64,000 nt of DNA from Lepas anatifera (taxonomy: Eukaryota > Arthropoda > Thecostraca > Lepadidae): positions 2,386,501 through 2,450,500 of the forward strand of contig JAOTON010000385.1 in the NCBI GenBank assembly GCA_034440635.1, written 5' to 3'. Every line of letters starts with the position of its first letter. Position 1 is the stretch's first letter. The notes beneath the pieces are model-generated. The model ran no database searches and had not been told where the DNA came from. It worked only from the letters and a program-made list of their open reading frames with translations. This document shows positions 14,458 through 27,761 of this stretch, piece by piece. The translations under genes were made by a program, and so were the position numbers.

Positions 14458-14907
14458 AAAGAATCTGGCACCTTGGTCGAATCCTGGAATTTAGTGTAAT
14501 TAGGTGTACTTTTACCCGAAAATAAGGAAACCACTCATGATTTCTCTGAAAAATGTACAATAAGCTCAATGTTTTGATCTTTAAAATACTCCTCTACGGA
14601 AATAAATAAATATCTGCCTGTGGATGATGTCATGATCTGGCAGCCACTATCATACTCGAAACGCTTCAAGGGCTTCGATTGGCTGATGCTCACCGTGACG
14701 TTAGCATATGTCGTCACACCAGCAGCCATGACAACTGTGTCCTGCTGCTAAGGGTACATGAGGGGTACATCGCAGGTAGGATTTAGTTTTTTTCTATAGA
14801 AATATCGAGTTCCAAGACAAATGATATATTGAGTACCGAGTTTTCCGACTTGCTTTACAACTTGGCTATCTCAGTCAAAATCACGTTATGAAGGTACCAC
14901 ATCCCCT
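14458..14907 (+). mobile_element. F5 element, uninterrupted 450-bp copy
   Basis: TTAA at 14454-14457 is followed by a diverged terminus ending TGGCACCTTGGTCGAATCC. The other end, GGTACCACATCCCCTT, is an imperfect inverted copy, and its flanking TTAA has decayed to TCAA. At 450 bases with nothing inserted, it gives the reference length for the other two near-complete copies. No open frame of interest is present. Confidence 0.82.
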
Positions 14908-15595
14908 TCAAGCGATTGATGCAGATCGCGCCCTCCCCGCTCGAAGCCCTGACCACACCACTGCACTGGTTGTGACTTAGTCACACTTCACCCACCGGCG
15001 ATCAATCCAGCTCCCCACCGCGAGGCCCACTTTAGATGCAATTCTAGGGCATAGTTTGCACCCGTAGAAGGCTAGTAAAACTGCCTAAACCGGTTCTGTC
15101 AGAAACGTTCACCGTCGGAACGACAATGGACTGCGTGGCACGCGACGGGCCATACGCAGAGCCGAAGTGCGCTGCTCACTGCGGCGATAGTTGTGTGATG
15201 TTCGACTCATCACGCCCTGAAGAGTCGAAGTGTGGTGCTCACTGCGGCGGTGGTGGTGAGATGCTCGACTCATCATGATCCCCACTCGGCATAAAACCCT
15301 TGTTACCAGCCGGGAGTTTTGAGAGCTGGCCAGACAGAGACAAATTCACGGCTCCGAGGTGTCCCGCCTGTCGAGGTCCGAAAACTTGTCTCCGAATGCG
15401 GGTCCTCCCTCAGCCCATGCTGCTGACCAGAAACTCTCCACTCTGGAGCCAGAAACTCGTCGGGTTCGGGCTCATTGCTTGCTATCTTTTTTCATTTGCC
15501 GGTTACAAAGCATTACGATGTTTTCCCAATTTGGCAGAAATTTAGATTTTTTAGATGGAAAGTGGGGGTCAGCCTCCCCTGCCACCAGAGAGAAT
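14908..15595. other. Intergenic with a short direct duplication and a TATA-like site
   Basis: Two imperfect direct copies of about 55 bases, each containing GTGCTCACTGCGGCG or a close variant and ending CTCGACTCATCA, lie at about 15160-15214 and 15224-15279. About 10 bases further on, CGGCATAAAACCC (around 15287) could be a TATA-like element. The short frames after it (from 15300) are unrecognised. A promoter is possible but unproven. Confidence 0.35.
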
Positions 15596-16500
15596 ACCAT
15601 GCACATTGACGGGCGGGGGCGGTTACCCGCCCCTACGGTTTTTTAGAAACAGAATAAAAACGGCGGCGCGCAGCGCCACCGTACTTGGTATAGCTTATCT
15701 CTGATCATTTTACAACTTGATGCAAAATTTTCAGGTTGGATCATCTCAGGTCAGGTCACCAGTACAGGCCAAGTGACCTCACCGCAATCAATTTTAAGAT
15801 AGCATAGGTCGAAAAGGGTGAACCTATCCGATTGAAACTCATCACATAATGGGCCCACCGAGTTCTGCAAAATAAATTCCGATATTTTTTCATATCGATG
15901 GCCTGTCAGGTACGAGCCATGACCTCGCCATTGGAAATACATGGGAAAATAATTTGAACAGAAAACAGTTATGGATGGCGGCAGAGCATTTATTTTGACG
16001 TCATTAGGCTCGCCTCATTGTTGCAGTTCTAATTATATGCGTTTACCTAATTTGACCTTGATTTTATTGATAATATCTTATTGATTGATATTTATTTGAT
16101 AATGATTAATTTGACCTAATTTCAGGCCAGTTCAAATCCTAGATTTGACCTGATTTGTCCTAGCAAGGTCATGTATATGTTACTATACGCAATTCGATTT
16201 GGGTTGCTGCGATGATTCCGATGGTTCAAATTGTTTTGCTCTATCTTTATTTATTCAGTGGTAGTGGCTGAAAACCTTCATTTGCATGTTGTCCCATTGG
16301 TAGCAAGCCTTGCCCTCTGGTGACCTTTAATATCACCTGACAAAAATGGGTAAAATGCGTTCGCTACAGGGAACTGGGTGGGCTATCCAACACTGTTTAC
16401 TTTTTTGGCAATCTAGCGTGGTTCTCGAGATCTTAGGGGGGGCGGGTACCTGCCACCCCCGTCAAACCAAACGTGGCTCAGACCCTCGTCGATGCGCGTA
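15596..16500 (-). mobile_element. F2 element, older diverged copy
   Basis: This copy of about 900 bases has a decayed left end (GCACATTGACGGGCGGGGGC) and a right end GATGCGCGTA directly before TTAA at 16501-16504. The hairpin with arms ACGGCGGCGC and GCGCCACCGT is at about 15659. It carries the F2 internal blocks and many AGGTCA hexamers, but is visibly more diverged than the three 840-bp copies. Its right TTAA is also the left flank of the next element. Confidence 0.8.
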
Positions 16501-16504
16501 TTAA

Positions 16505-17788
16505 AGGGAATGTGACACCTTCATAACGTGATTTTAACTGAGATAGCCAAGTTGTAAAGCAAGTCGGAAAACCCGGTACTCCACATATCATTTGTCTTGG
16601 AACTCGATATTTCCGTAGAAAAAAGCTAAAACGTACCTGACACCAGGCCCCCATCAGCCCGTCGCCGGGCGGCCATTGTTGTGAGCTACTGGCATGACGA
16701 CATATGCTGACGTCACGATGAGCATCAGTCAATCGAAGCCCTTGAAGCGTTTCAAGTATGGTAGTGGTTGCCAGATCGTGACATCATCCACAGGCTGATA
16801 TTTATTTCTTTTTCTAGAGGATTATTTTAAAAATAAAAATATTGAGCTTATTGTACATTTTTCAGAGAAATCATGAGTGGTTTAATTATTTTCGGCTAAA
16901 AGTAGGGGAAGTCCGTGCAAGAGTACGCACTTAAATTACTAAAGGCTTTCATTTTTTCGCCTATAAGTCTAACAGCAAATTTTTTATGTGGTTGTTTAGC
17001 CTGAAGAATTCTCTATGTAGGGCCCATGTTTCAACTCGATGTCTCTGAAAGGAACTCGCCACGAGCCCATCAAAAATAAAAAGTCACGTGCGTACTCTTG
17101 CCGGAGTGGGTCGGTAACAGTACGCAAGAGAGGGGGCTGGAGTACGCATTGATACCCCGCTGTGCTTTAGGTGCATAGGCCATGTCGCGAAGTTTTTTTG
17201 TCGCCAAACTAGGCGATTGTATGATTTTATATCGTTCTGAATATACAAGAACTACGTTGCAACGTTTGTTTTCCACATATGAATTGCGGACTCTGTCCCG
17301 AGCGAAAATTACATTTTCCTATCTCTTAAGCATGCGCACTCTTGCCCAATGGTCTACTGCGTACTCTTGCCGGACATACTCCCTTGGGAAGAAAGTCTTC
17401 GTAAACATGTTGGCAGGCGTTTTATCGTGAGCTCCGGTCCTGGAGCACACTCCTAGCTCAGCTTTCTTACTGACGACAGACAGTAATACAATAGTTTTGA
17501 CAATAGAAGCATGGTCAACAAGTTTACTCAGTTAAGAAATATTACTTCAAGGGTGCCCAGAAACTTATTTTGCTCTGTACTCCCGCGGGAAGAACAGGAG
17601 CACGTTGAATCTTGGTGTGCAGCCTAAGCACTGGCTTTGCTTTTTTATACCAGGGTATCCACTATTTCAGTGGTTACTAAGTAACCAAAACAGCTGCTGC
17701 GTACTCTTATCCTGCGTACTCTTACCCGCCCTTACCCTACGCCTAATTGCACCAAATTCCAGGATTCGACCAAGGTGCCACATTCCCT
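16505..17788 (-). mobile_element. F5 element interrupted by a TA-flanked element
   Basis: TTAA at 16501-16504 and 17789-17792 flank terminal inverted repeats AGGGAATGTGACACCTT and AAGGTGCCACATTCCCT. The span is 1284 bases, but subtracting the inner insertion and one TA leaves 449, matching the other F5 copies (450 and 448). Orientation is opposite to 14458 and 18169. No transposase frame is present. Confidence 0.9.
16905..17737. mobile_element. 833-bp element with TA duplication, nested in F5
   Basis: The element lies between TA at 16903-16904 and TA at 17738-17739, and the uninterrupted F5 copies have a single TA at the same point. Its ends form an imperfect inverted repeat of about 25 bases sharing AAGAGTACGCA. 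The motif GCGTACTCTTGCC recurs in both orientations inside (near 17089, 17117, 17142, 17336, 17357 and 17699). A frame at 17182-17430 is short and unrecognised. The TA duplication fits Tc1/mariner-type insertion, but no transposase remains. Confidence 0.85.
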
Positions 17789-17792
17789 TTAA

Positions 17793-18164
17793 AGGCTGCA
17801 CGGATTTCAAATTTATTTATAATCCAATGCCTCACCCGTGAAAACAACTGATTTTCACAGAATGCACCAGCTTGGGGCAAGAGCAAAACCCAATCAGTTT
17901 GAATTTTGTTCAGGTGGCGCCCATGGAGACCAAGGTCACCCACCCTCCCCCGTCACTACTCCGGGCGCTGTCTGCACTCCCAGTTACTTAGTCGTTGAAG
18001 TGATACTGAGCGAGATGCACTAGGCCAAATCCAGTCTTCTAGCCACGGCGGCGCACTAAGTTAGCAAGTTTCAGAGCTTTCTTAGTGTTCCGGATACGTT
18101 CCTGGCTGTAAGGGAGGAGGAACCACTTTCAAACAGAATAAAACACCATACGCTGATATCAGGT
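17793..18164. other. Intergenic gap between two F5 copies
   Basis: No gene or recognisable repeat is seen in these roughly 370 bases. Confidence 0.45.
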
Positions 18165-18186
18165 TTAAAGGGAATGTGGCACCTTG

Positions 18187-18495
18187 AGCCCTGTTCCAGC
18201 TGTCAGCACAGTTTTGTCAGCAGGACCTCTAGCCTCTCCTCCAGAAAAGAAATATCAGCGCCATAATCGCCTCTAGTTCGTGCTAAGCAAAGGGAACTTC
18301 AACCTTTATGCCATTAAAAAATATTAGGCTGCTATTTCGTGCACTTGCTATTTTTCATCAGCACAACAGCAGGCCTTCAGCCCGTAAAACCTCTAGAACC
18401 AAGTTCCCGGGGAGAGGCTACAATCCTGTGACGTAGGCGCAATGCGGCCCGCTGATTGGTGCTGACAAAACTGTGCTGACAGCTGGAACAGGGCT
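18187..18495 (+). mobile_element. 309-bp fold-back element with TTG duplication
   Basis: The inverted ends are AGCCCTGTTCCAGCTGTCAG and its complement. They are flanked by TTG at 18184-18186 and 18496-18498, where the uninterrupted F5 copy has a single TTG (CACCTTGGT). It is non-coding. A second copy lies 350 bases away in the opposite orientation. A three-base duplication occurs in several DNA transposon superfamilies, so I leave the superfamily open. Confidence 0.85.
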
Positions 18496-18851
18496 TTGGT
18501 TGAATCCTGGAATTTAGCGAAATTCGTACTTTTAGCCCAAAATAAATGAAACCACTCATGATTTCTCTGAAACATATTCAATAAGCTCAATATTTTGTTT
18601 TTAAAAACACTCCTCTAGAAAAAGAAATAAATATCAGCCTGTGGATGATGTCACGATCTGGCAACCACTACCATACTTGAAACGATTCAAGGACTTCGAT
18701 TGACTGATGCTCATCGTGACGTCAGCATATGTCGTCACACCAGTAGCCATTACAAATGGCCTGCCCGGCGACGGGCTGATGGGGGGGCTGGTGTCAGGTA
18801 GGTTTTAGCTTTTTCTACGGAAATATCGAGTTCCAAGACAAATGAAATATG

Positions 18852-19175
18852 AGCCCTGTTCCAGCTGTCAGCAGTTTTATCAGCACCAATCAGCGGGCCG
18901 CGTTGCGCCTACGTCCAGGACTGTAGCCTCTCCCCGGGAACTAGTTCTAGAGGTTTTACGGGCTGACGGCCTGCTGTTTGTGCTGTTGAAAACCGTAGTG
19001 CACGAAGTGCAGCCTAATATTTTTATGGTATAAAGGTTTAAGTTCCCTTTGCTTAGCACAAACAAGAGGTGATTATGGCGCTGATGTTACTTTTCTGGAG
19101 GAGAGGTTAGAGGTCCTGCTGACAAAACTGTGCTGACAGCTGGAACAGGGCTTGTGCTGACAGCTGAACAGGGCT
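18852..19175 (-). mobile_element. 324-bp fold-back element with ATG duplication
   Basis: This is the same family as 18187-18495, inverted. It starts AGCCCTGTTCCAGCTGTCAG and is flanked by ATG at 18849-18851 and 19176-19178. The right terminus is repeated once (GCTGACAGCTGGAACAGGGC then GCTGACAGCTGAACAGGGC), an internal duplication that accounts for most of the extra length. It is non-coding. Confidence 0.83.
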
Positions 19176-19259
19176 ATGGAGTACCAGGTTTGCCGACTTG
19201 CTTTACAACTTGGCTACCTCAGTTAAAATCACGTTGTGAAGGTGCCATATTCCCTTTAA

Positions 19260-20248
19260 TCGTACTTCCAGTCCTCAGGATCACGTTGCGCACCTCTCTT
19301 CTTTTGCCACGTGCACGCCTACTGGACTGACGGTCCGCGCACGCCTGGACATTTCAGATCCAAACCCTCTGAGGAGCATTTTCCGCCGGATCGGATGATC
19401 ACTCCTAGAACACAGACGTACACGATTTGGGCTCAACAGGGAAATTCTGTAGCCTAGAAAGACTTATACAACGACAGTAGGCCTTGAACGCGCCATGTAT
19501 TTCCTCTTTCCGTTAACAAGAATGATACACGAGACCGAGTATTGCTTCCCAACCATCGCTTGCCTCTTCTGTTCTTTATTTGGTTTCTTTCACTATCTGA
19601 TAATGCGTTCTGATTTGAAGTGACACCTTTTGATACGAATTCATTTAAAAAGATGGGGGATCCCTAAATTATTTTTGGGATCACCGAAGTAAATTGAGCA
19701 TTTCTTCAGTCCAGTATATCCACGTTACGGCAACAGTCCGCACCCAGTAACCCAAGTTTTCTTCCGCTACACTGTCTGCGTATTTTTCCTCTTGGCGTCC
19801 CTTGAAATGGTATGGCCCTGTCCTCAAAAAGAAAAAGATGTCTTATGCCTGCCTCATGTGCTGAAAGCACATTTCGGTCCTTTTGCCTCCAGATTCCTCA
19901 TAAACACACAAAAAGTAAATAATTTATATTTCCAATTGACGACGCTTCCAACTCGAGTCAAATCATACAGGAATGTGCGGGCAGCGGTCGCCACAAAAAA
20001 CTGACTTGAGAACTTGACAGCAGTCACTTGCGGAACAGCTACCGCCTACGGCAAAGACTGGCGGAGTTTGGTGCGATAACCAAACCGGCCAGCTGTGAGT
20101 GAGCGCCCGCGAGGTCATCCCGTCTCGGGCGGCCATCTTCGGCAGACGGCTCGACGAGGTGCGACGTCCTCCGCAAGGGTAATGGGTCATCTGTGAGGCG
20201 CGAGACAGAGAGATGCAAGTGTGAGACGGACAAGAAACTGAAAATAAC
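19260..20248. other. Tubulin 3' flank and intergenic DNA
   Basis: This lies downstream of the tubulin stop codon on the minus strand and should hold the 3' untranslated region. Two weak poly(A)-signal candidates read on the minus strand: TATAAA at 19923-19928 and AATAAA at 19575-19580. Neither can be confirmed without transcripts. No other gene was recognised. Confidence 0.4.
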
Positions 20249-21955
<1,707 letters not shown>

Positions 21956-24900
21956 TCAGAAAACAATCACTAGTTATTAACATAAACTACTTATTTTCAT
22001 CCCAGATATATCCAATCGCGCAGTTAAGTGGATCGGTGTTGGGCTGATCGTTTGCCAGTGATAAGCTATCCCAACACGTTCATGCTATTCCGAACCGTAT
22101 GGGCCACCGATATATAACTGGCCCGCTCTCGCCGTTGAACACTTGTGACAGCCGACTGCCGTGCGCGGCGCCGCTCGAGCCCGCAGCGCTGCGGATCGGC
22201 ACGGCCGCGCGGCAGACGATGTCCGGGCAGTGCTCCCGGCCGCCGGCTGCTCCACGCGGAGAGTAACGGGCCCGGAACCCCCACCTGAATACAAGGTGTT
22301 TGTCTCTACTGAGTTTCGATGCCGCGCAAAATAGCCGAGCTGCATTTCAAAAAGTTTGCATCGGACAGCAGTGCGCTGGGGTGCTTGTTCCACAGATGGA
22401 TGAAAGCGGTTCGGGTAACATCGCATTGCGGCGGAGCCCGCACGCCCCCGAGTCCTCCCCCACAGCAGCAGGACAGGAATGTGACGATCAGCAGCTGCTG
22501 CTGATCCCGGTGGGGAGGGTGACCGGGACTGGCGTCAGTTCGCCTGGTCCGACGCTGTCGACAACGCAGCTGTACAACAGCGACAAACACAGGATGAAAT
22601 TCGTGATGCTCGCATCAAACTGGCCTATCTTCATACTTATTTTGCTTCAAGTTTAATGCTCAATCCGTCTGGCCAGGAGAAATTTACTCGTGAACTATGT
22701 ACGGAATAATACAATAGAAAATACCAATAGCGTTTGTGACGTGGCACAAAGAATTAATCGAATCGAGTCTGAAATTCCATTTTATGCGTTTACCGTTTTT
22801 TTGCCGCCTGATTTCATCGATTGCATTCTTGCATCCCTGCCACGACAGAAATTGTTAATAACTTGCAGGGAATTTGGAGATTTCCGCGTAGACAGGTTAC
22901 ACTCAAGCCGCCCCTCCTTAATACACGCTTCATTGTTCTTCCTTAAAGCACGTTCCACGAAAATCTGATGTCACAATGTTTTTCAACGCTGAATCACATG
23001 TTCGAAAAACGATTAGACCTCTGGAGACTTCGTAATTGTATTAAAGCATAGGAGTTTTTACTAGGGAAATCGCATATTTACCAGTAAGTCGCCCTTATTG
23101 GCAACAACCCAGCAAATGCTTTTGATTCAAGACGACAGAAGGGGCTGAATACTCTCAGTGGCTGATCGTTAATTTCTAACAAATGCAACAAAAACCGCAA
23201 GGGAGGTTCAGTCCCGATATATCTTACTTGCAGACAATTTAAAGGTAACCCGATGGAGAAAATCAACAGGAAAGTAATTAGACGAGAGCTAATCTAATTT
23301 TATTTTGAATTAATTAATAAACCCTTTGGAGCAACTTTTTTCTCGTTAACGTACACAACTGCCGAAAAATAAAATTTTCGGTCGCCGAAGTCCTCCAAAA
23401 ATATCTATTTAGGGATGTTGCCGGGTTTTGGGGAAATCGCACCTCCCTGGATGAAGGGTAACTATATTTCCTAAAAAAAAATTCAATAAATTTAATTGAA
23501 ATGATGCAGCTACCTCTTAGTGGCTTTTGCATTTCCTGGCCAAAATTACTCGCTAGTGAAAGGCATTGATTGGTACGACCGACCCGAGTCAGGTCAGTTT
23601 TCTACTGGGATAGAGGGAGACCTCTCGAGCGCTGCACATCTTCTCGGTAACAAATGTGATTATCTGGATTAATTTCTGTCTGACTAGTCACTTGGACATT
23701 GAGCTAGATGAAGTCCACAGTCATAGTTCACTCAGCGCCGATTCCGATGACTGCGCCCCTTCTTATCTGTGCTGATGTCAGAACCACAGTCAACACCTAT
23801 CATCGCGAATCCTACGAAAGCTAACCGGAACCGTCTCGAGAGCTGGTCTGATAGTGTAGCCCGGCAACAACAGCTACAAGCTGTGCAAGGACTTATATCG
23901 CATCTATTCAGCAAGGATAGATATCCAGACCCTACATTGATGTCACACACGCCACAGCTGTGAACTCCCAAGCGTTTGTTGAATAGGTAACTTTTTATCC
24001 CTTGAACAACTTTCTTATTAGATGACGCAAGTCTTATTTATCAAATGTTTTCCACTTATACATAAGTAAAAGAAGTTACGACTTCTCAATATCTTCTATC
24101 CAATTGTCGATTGTGGGCCCCCACAATGCTTCCGGATATATATTCAAACAAAAAAGGAGGGGCAAACATTGACGTAACGATCAGGAACAGCTCTCATTGC
24201 TGAACCGCATGCCTTCCGGCAGATATTCGGGCTCGGAGGCAGCAGCTCGCCTCCCGCCGGCGGCGGGGTGGGGGGTGGGGGTCCTGGCACGCACCCAGCC
24301 GGCCGGCACCACCCTCCAGTGATGTCAAAACGATGCTGAGGGGAGACCCCACCAGCAGGGAACTCGTTCGAAATACAGTGCGTCCCGTGACTTAACACGT
24401 GGTCTAGAGAATCTTCGTCTCTCTGGGATAGTCTTTGCAGTTTAGCCTCGAGCCCGCGACCCCATCAGGGTCGACAGCTCCCTTCCTCGGCGGCTGCATC
24501 TCTCACCATATCCTCCCTTGACAGCATAACTATAGGACGAGCGAGCTTCCGCCTTAGCAGTTATTACTTCCTGTTGTAAAAACCCCCAGATTGCATACAA
24601 TCTTGGCAAGTCCCAATAACACTCCAAGCAGTCGCTATTTGTGAAAAGAAGGGTAAAGAAGAGAAAGGAAAAGAAAATAAACCGACGAATTTTTTTAAAT
24701 GGCCCATGAGTCACCGCTTTATATGTACCAAGATACTACATTTCCAAGCAATCCAAACGTATATTTCAATATACCACATGTGCCACCCATGTGTCATATT
24801 TGTATATTAATTATGCTGCCCCAATTTGCAGCTCGATTCGCCCTTCAGTTACAAACTGGGTTGTTACTTTGGGTATTAACGCCAGGTCACAGCTATCTTT

Positions 24901-25017
24901 GTAGGCCTCAACTTTGAAATCCATGAGAAAATGTATAAAATTATGTAACTGAACTAAAAAATATGGCCCCTGAAATTATGTCATACTTGGAATATATTCT
25001 GCTTATGTGAATTCGGA

Positions 25018-25138
25018 ACAGGGTGGCCTAGTAGCTTCATTGCCAGTCCTTAAATCGGATAGCAATGATTAACTCGAGTTCAATCCCCACGACGGAAAAC
25101 CACCTTCCATGTCCGATCTGACCGGGTGGAGGGATCCC
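25018..25138 (+). mobile_element. tRNA-derived SINE S1, 5' half
   Basis: The sequence GGTGGCCTAGTAGCTTC (A-box region) and GAGTTCAATCCCC (B box) match the full SINE at 27762. The copy stops in GGATCC, just where the full SINE continues TTGAACACC, and F3 sequence follows. Its missing 3' half resembles 28780-28848, suggesting one SINE split by an insertion. Confidence 0.75.
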
Positions 25139-25650
25139 GTGCACCCGCCCTGGTGGGCATTCGAGCCACCTTCCCTGGCGGAGGGAGGGGGAACGAACAC
25201 CCCCTCGAACTCTGCTATGCGGGATAGCGAAAAATCACAAATGCTGGTAGATAGCCCATACAAATTCATGAAGCAACTACTTCGGTCACGTTTTCGCCCA
25301 GGCCAATATTGAGGTCGTGACAGGTCAAAGAGGAGCGTGTGGAGAAGTGTTGGAAAGTGTTCGAGAAGAGTTTCTGGGCTCTAGCGCCTGACTGAAATGA
25401 AATAGAATATTTTTTACGCGCCATTCACTTCCTGTTGTCACAGCGCATCAAATTATGTATGTGACTCTACTAGGTAAAAACAAAAATGACCTTACCTAAG
25501 GTCAGGTCAGTCACCATCTAACCTTGCATGGCCAATATTCATATCAATCGATTCGCAAGAACAATCCAAACGTAATGGTATAAAAATGAAAGCTTTATCG
25601 TCATTTCCTGTTAAGTTATTAACCCTAGTCTGAAAACCTGCTCTCAGGGT
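25131..25650 (+). mobile_element. F3 element, left half of a split copy
   Basis: It begins near CACCCGCCCTGGTGGGC, then a GAGCCACCTT spacer and a repeated terminal motif, followed by internal F3 sequence matching 39900-40290 and 40606-40680 (for example ATAGCCCATACAAATTCATG). Homology stops around 25650 and resumes at about 28295 in the second half. Together the halves come to about 1.0 kb, the size of F3. Confidence 0.72.
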
Positions 25651-25707
25651 TGGCATTTATGCCAGTTGAGAGGGATTTCTGCCGCCAGCCGGTTTTTACC
25701 GGTTTAA

Positions 25708-26548
25708 CACGCGCATTGACGGGGGTCTGAGCCACCTTCGCATTGACGGGGGCGGGTACCTGCCCCCCTAAGATCTCGAGAACCACGAAAGGTAGCGAAA
25801 AACGGTAAACGGCGTTGGGTTGCCCATCCACTTCTCCATCGGAAAACATTTGGACCATTTTTTGTCAGGTCACATTTAAGGTCACGAGAGGTCAAAAACA
25901 GCCGTCATAGGGATAACATGTAAATTCAGTTTTTGGGCAATTACATCTGAACAAGTACAGAGAGAGAGAGAGCAAAACGACTTTAACTATATGAATCCTC
26001 GCAGCAAGCCGAATCGAATGATATATAATTTGACCTTGCTAGGTCAAATCAAGGATTTGACCTGACCTGAGGTCAGGTCAGGGTCAAATTACATAAAATG
26101 CATATCATTAGAAGCGCAAGCCCCAGGCGAGTCTAATGCAGCTAAAATAAATGCTATATCACCATCCGTTACTGAGTTATTCCGTAAAAAACATTTTTCT
26201 ATGTATTTCCAATGGAGAGGTCATGCCTCGTGCCTGACCTTAGGTCATCGATATCAAAAATACCGGAACATGTTTTAGAGAACTCGGCGGGGCCATTATG
26301 TGATATAAGTTTCAATCGGATAAGTTCACCCTGCTTCGACTTATGCTATCTTAAAACTTGTTTTGAGGCCGGGTCACTTGACCTGTATTGGTGACCTGAC
26401 CTTGGACGACCTAACCTTAAAATTTTCACAGAAGTTTTAAAAATGAGGGAAAAGGTATGCCAAGTACGGCGGCGCTACACGACGCCGTTTGTCTGCCATC
26501 TCCGAAAAACCCGAGGGGGCGGATACCCGCCCCCAGTCAATGCGCGTG
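25708..26548 (+). mobile_element. F2 element, 841-bp copy in tubulin intron 1
   Basis: TTAA at 25704-25707 and 26549-26552 flank CACGCGCATTGACGGGGG and its inverted copy. The left end has the doubled terminal motif separated by TCTGAGCCACCTT, then a palindrome GGGTACCTGCCCC. The right end has the hairpin (arms ACGGCGGCG and CGACGCCGT) and a second palindrome. A 23-base inverted repeat of paired AGGTCA half-sites is at 26058-26080. Length and sequence nearly match the copies at 36303 and 59433. No transposase is present. Confidence 0.92.
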
Positions 26549-27186
26549 TTAAACAGGCAAAAAGTGGCAGAAAGTGGCAAAAACTCGGGAGGCCAAATTT
26601 TCCATTATTTATGGAAACTGAACTTAAAGCGTTTCCCAATAGTTGTTACCAACATCATGCTGATAATTAGGCTGTGTAGCATTATATATTTCTAGTCTTA
26701 GTCTTAAGCCTTAGTGCAGCAAACGCAGATAGGATCACATGATATCCACATTTTTATGTTCAAATGTTTATCATCGATAATATTATCAGCTGAATCAAAT
26801 CGGGGCCAATTAGGACGTCTGTTGGTAGCCTAGATAAAATAAGACGGTTTTCCTGACTAGAAAGCCAAGCCGCTCGAGCTCAGTAAGAATCCAGCCCATG
26901 CGTTGGGGTCTCCGATGCAGTTTTCTATCGGCGGCAAGGCAAACGCCTTTTAGGTGTACGACATATTTCTGCGAAGAAAGTTAATATTTTAAGTGTCGTA
27001 TTTGGTGACAATTTTGAGTCTTCTTCAACGCCGAACAGTGGCGAACATTAGAAAGGGTACAAGATGGGGATTTCCAAGCCCCTCCGAGTGACTGGTGTAC
27101 TTGATATTTTATGGCGAAGGACATTATTTCAGCCTGAATACATGGAGCTGCATTATTAGCAGTACTTTTGAGCTTCTGTACTTTTG

Positions 27187-27362
27187 AGGTGCAAACCCAG
27201 GATTTTCGTTTGGGGGGGGGTGGGGGGCGGCATGTTACGCGCAGGATTTCTTTCCCTGGTGAGGACGCGGCAGTTCCGGAACAGAGGCGGCTTGAACCAC
27301 ATATTGGGCGAATGCTTCAACGCAGGGGCGGCACGCTAGGGGCAGGGACGGCAAGGGAGTAG
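27187..27362 (+). mobile_element. M8 interspersed repeat, copy 1
   Basis: This segment (GGCGGCATGTTACGCG then GAATGCTTCAACGCAGG and GGGGCGGCACGCTA) matches the reverse complement of about 43715-43910 over most of its length. It is non-coding and its exact ends are not defined. Confidence 0.65.
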
Positions 27363-27761
27363 AACTGGTATTAAAAGCCAGATCAGGTTCATTTCTACCC
27401 TCCATGGGTGCCTGTGTCTGCCTCTCCCCCTTGGGTGGGCTACTGTCTCTTCGAATAAAATATCTGAAATAAATCATATAAAATAAGATAATGTTAAATG
27501 CACCAAACTGTTATTTAATAATATGCATACGATTTCTTGCCATTAGAGAACAAATCTTTATATTGACATACCTACATTTCTGCTGTGGTATTTCACTTGT
27601 GACGTCACCTAAAACGTATGTACCGGTTCCTAACTAACAATAGAAGCAACGACACTTCATCCATTGTAAAATACCTTCATATCAGAAAGGTGAGGTCACT
27701 TGGGGATCCAGGCGGTCCGTTTGGGGGCGGGGCAAACTGATCGGCAAAAAACTGATCACTT

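Larger units (their letters stand above)
18169..19255 (+). mobile_element. F5 element carrying two nested insertions
   Basis: TTAA at 18165-18168 and 19256-19259 flank AGGGAATGTGGCACCTT and the inverted end AAGGTGCCATATTCCCT. The 1087-base span contains two younger elements (18187-18495 and 18852-19175). Removing each with one copy of its three-base duplication leaves 448 bases, again the F5 length. The residual F5 sequence matches 14458-14907 in the same orientation. Confidence 0.9.
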
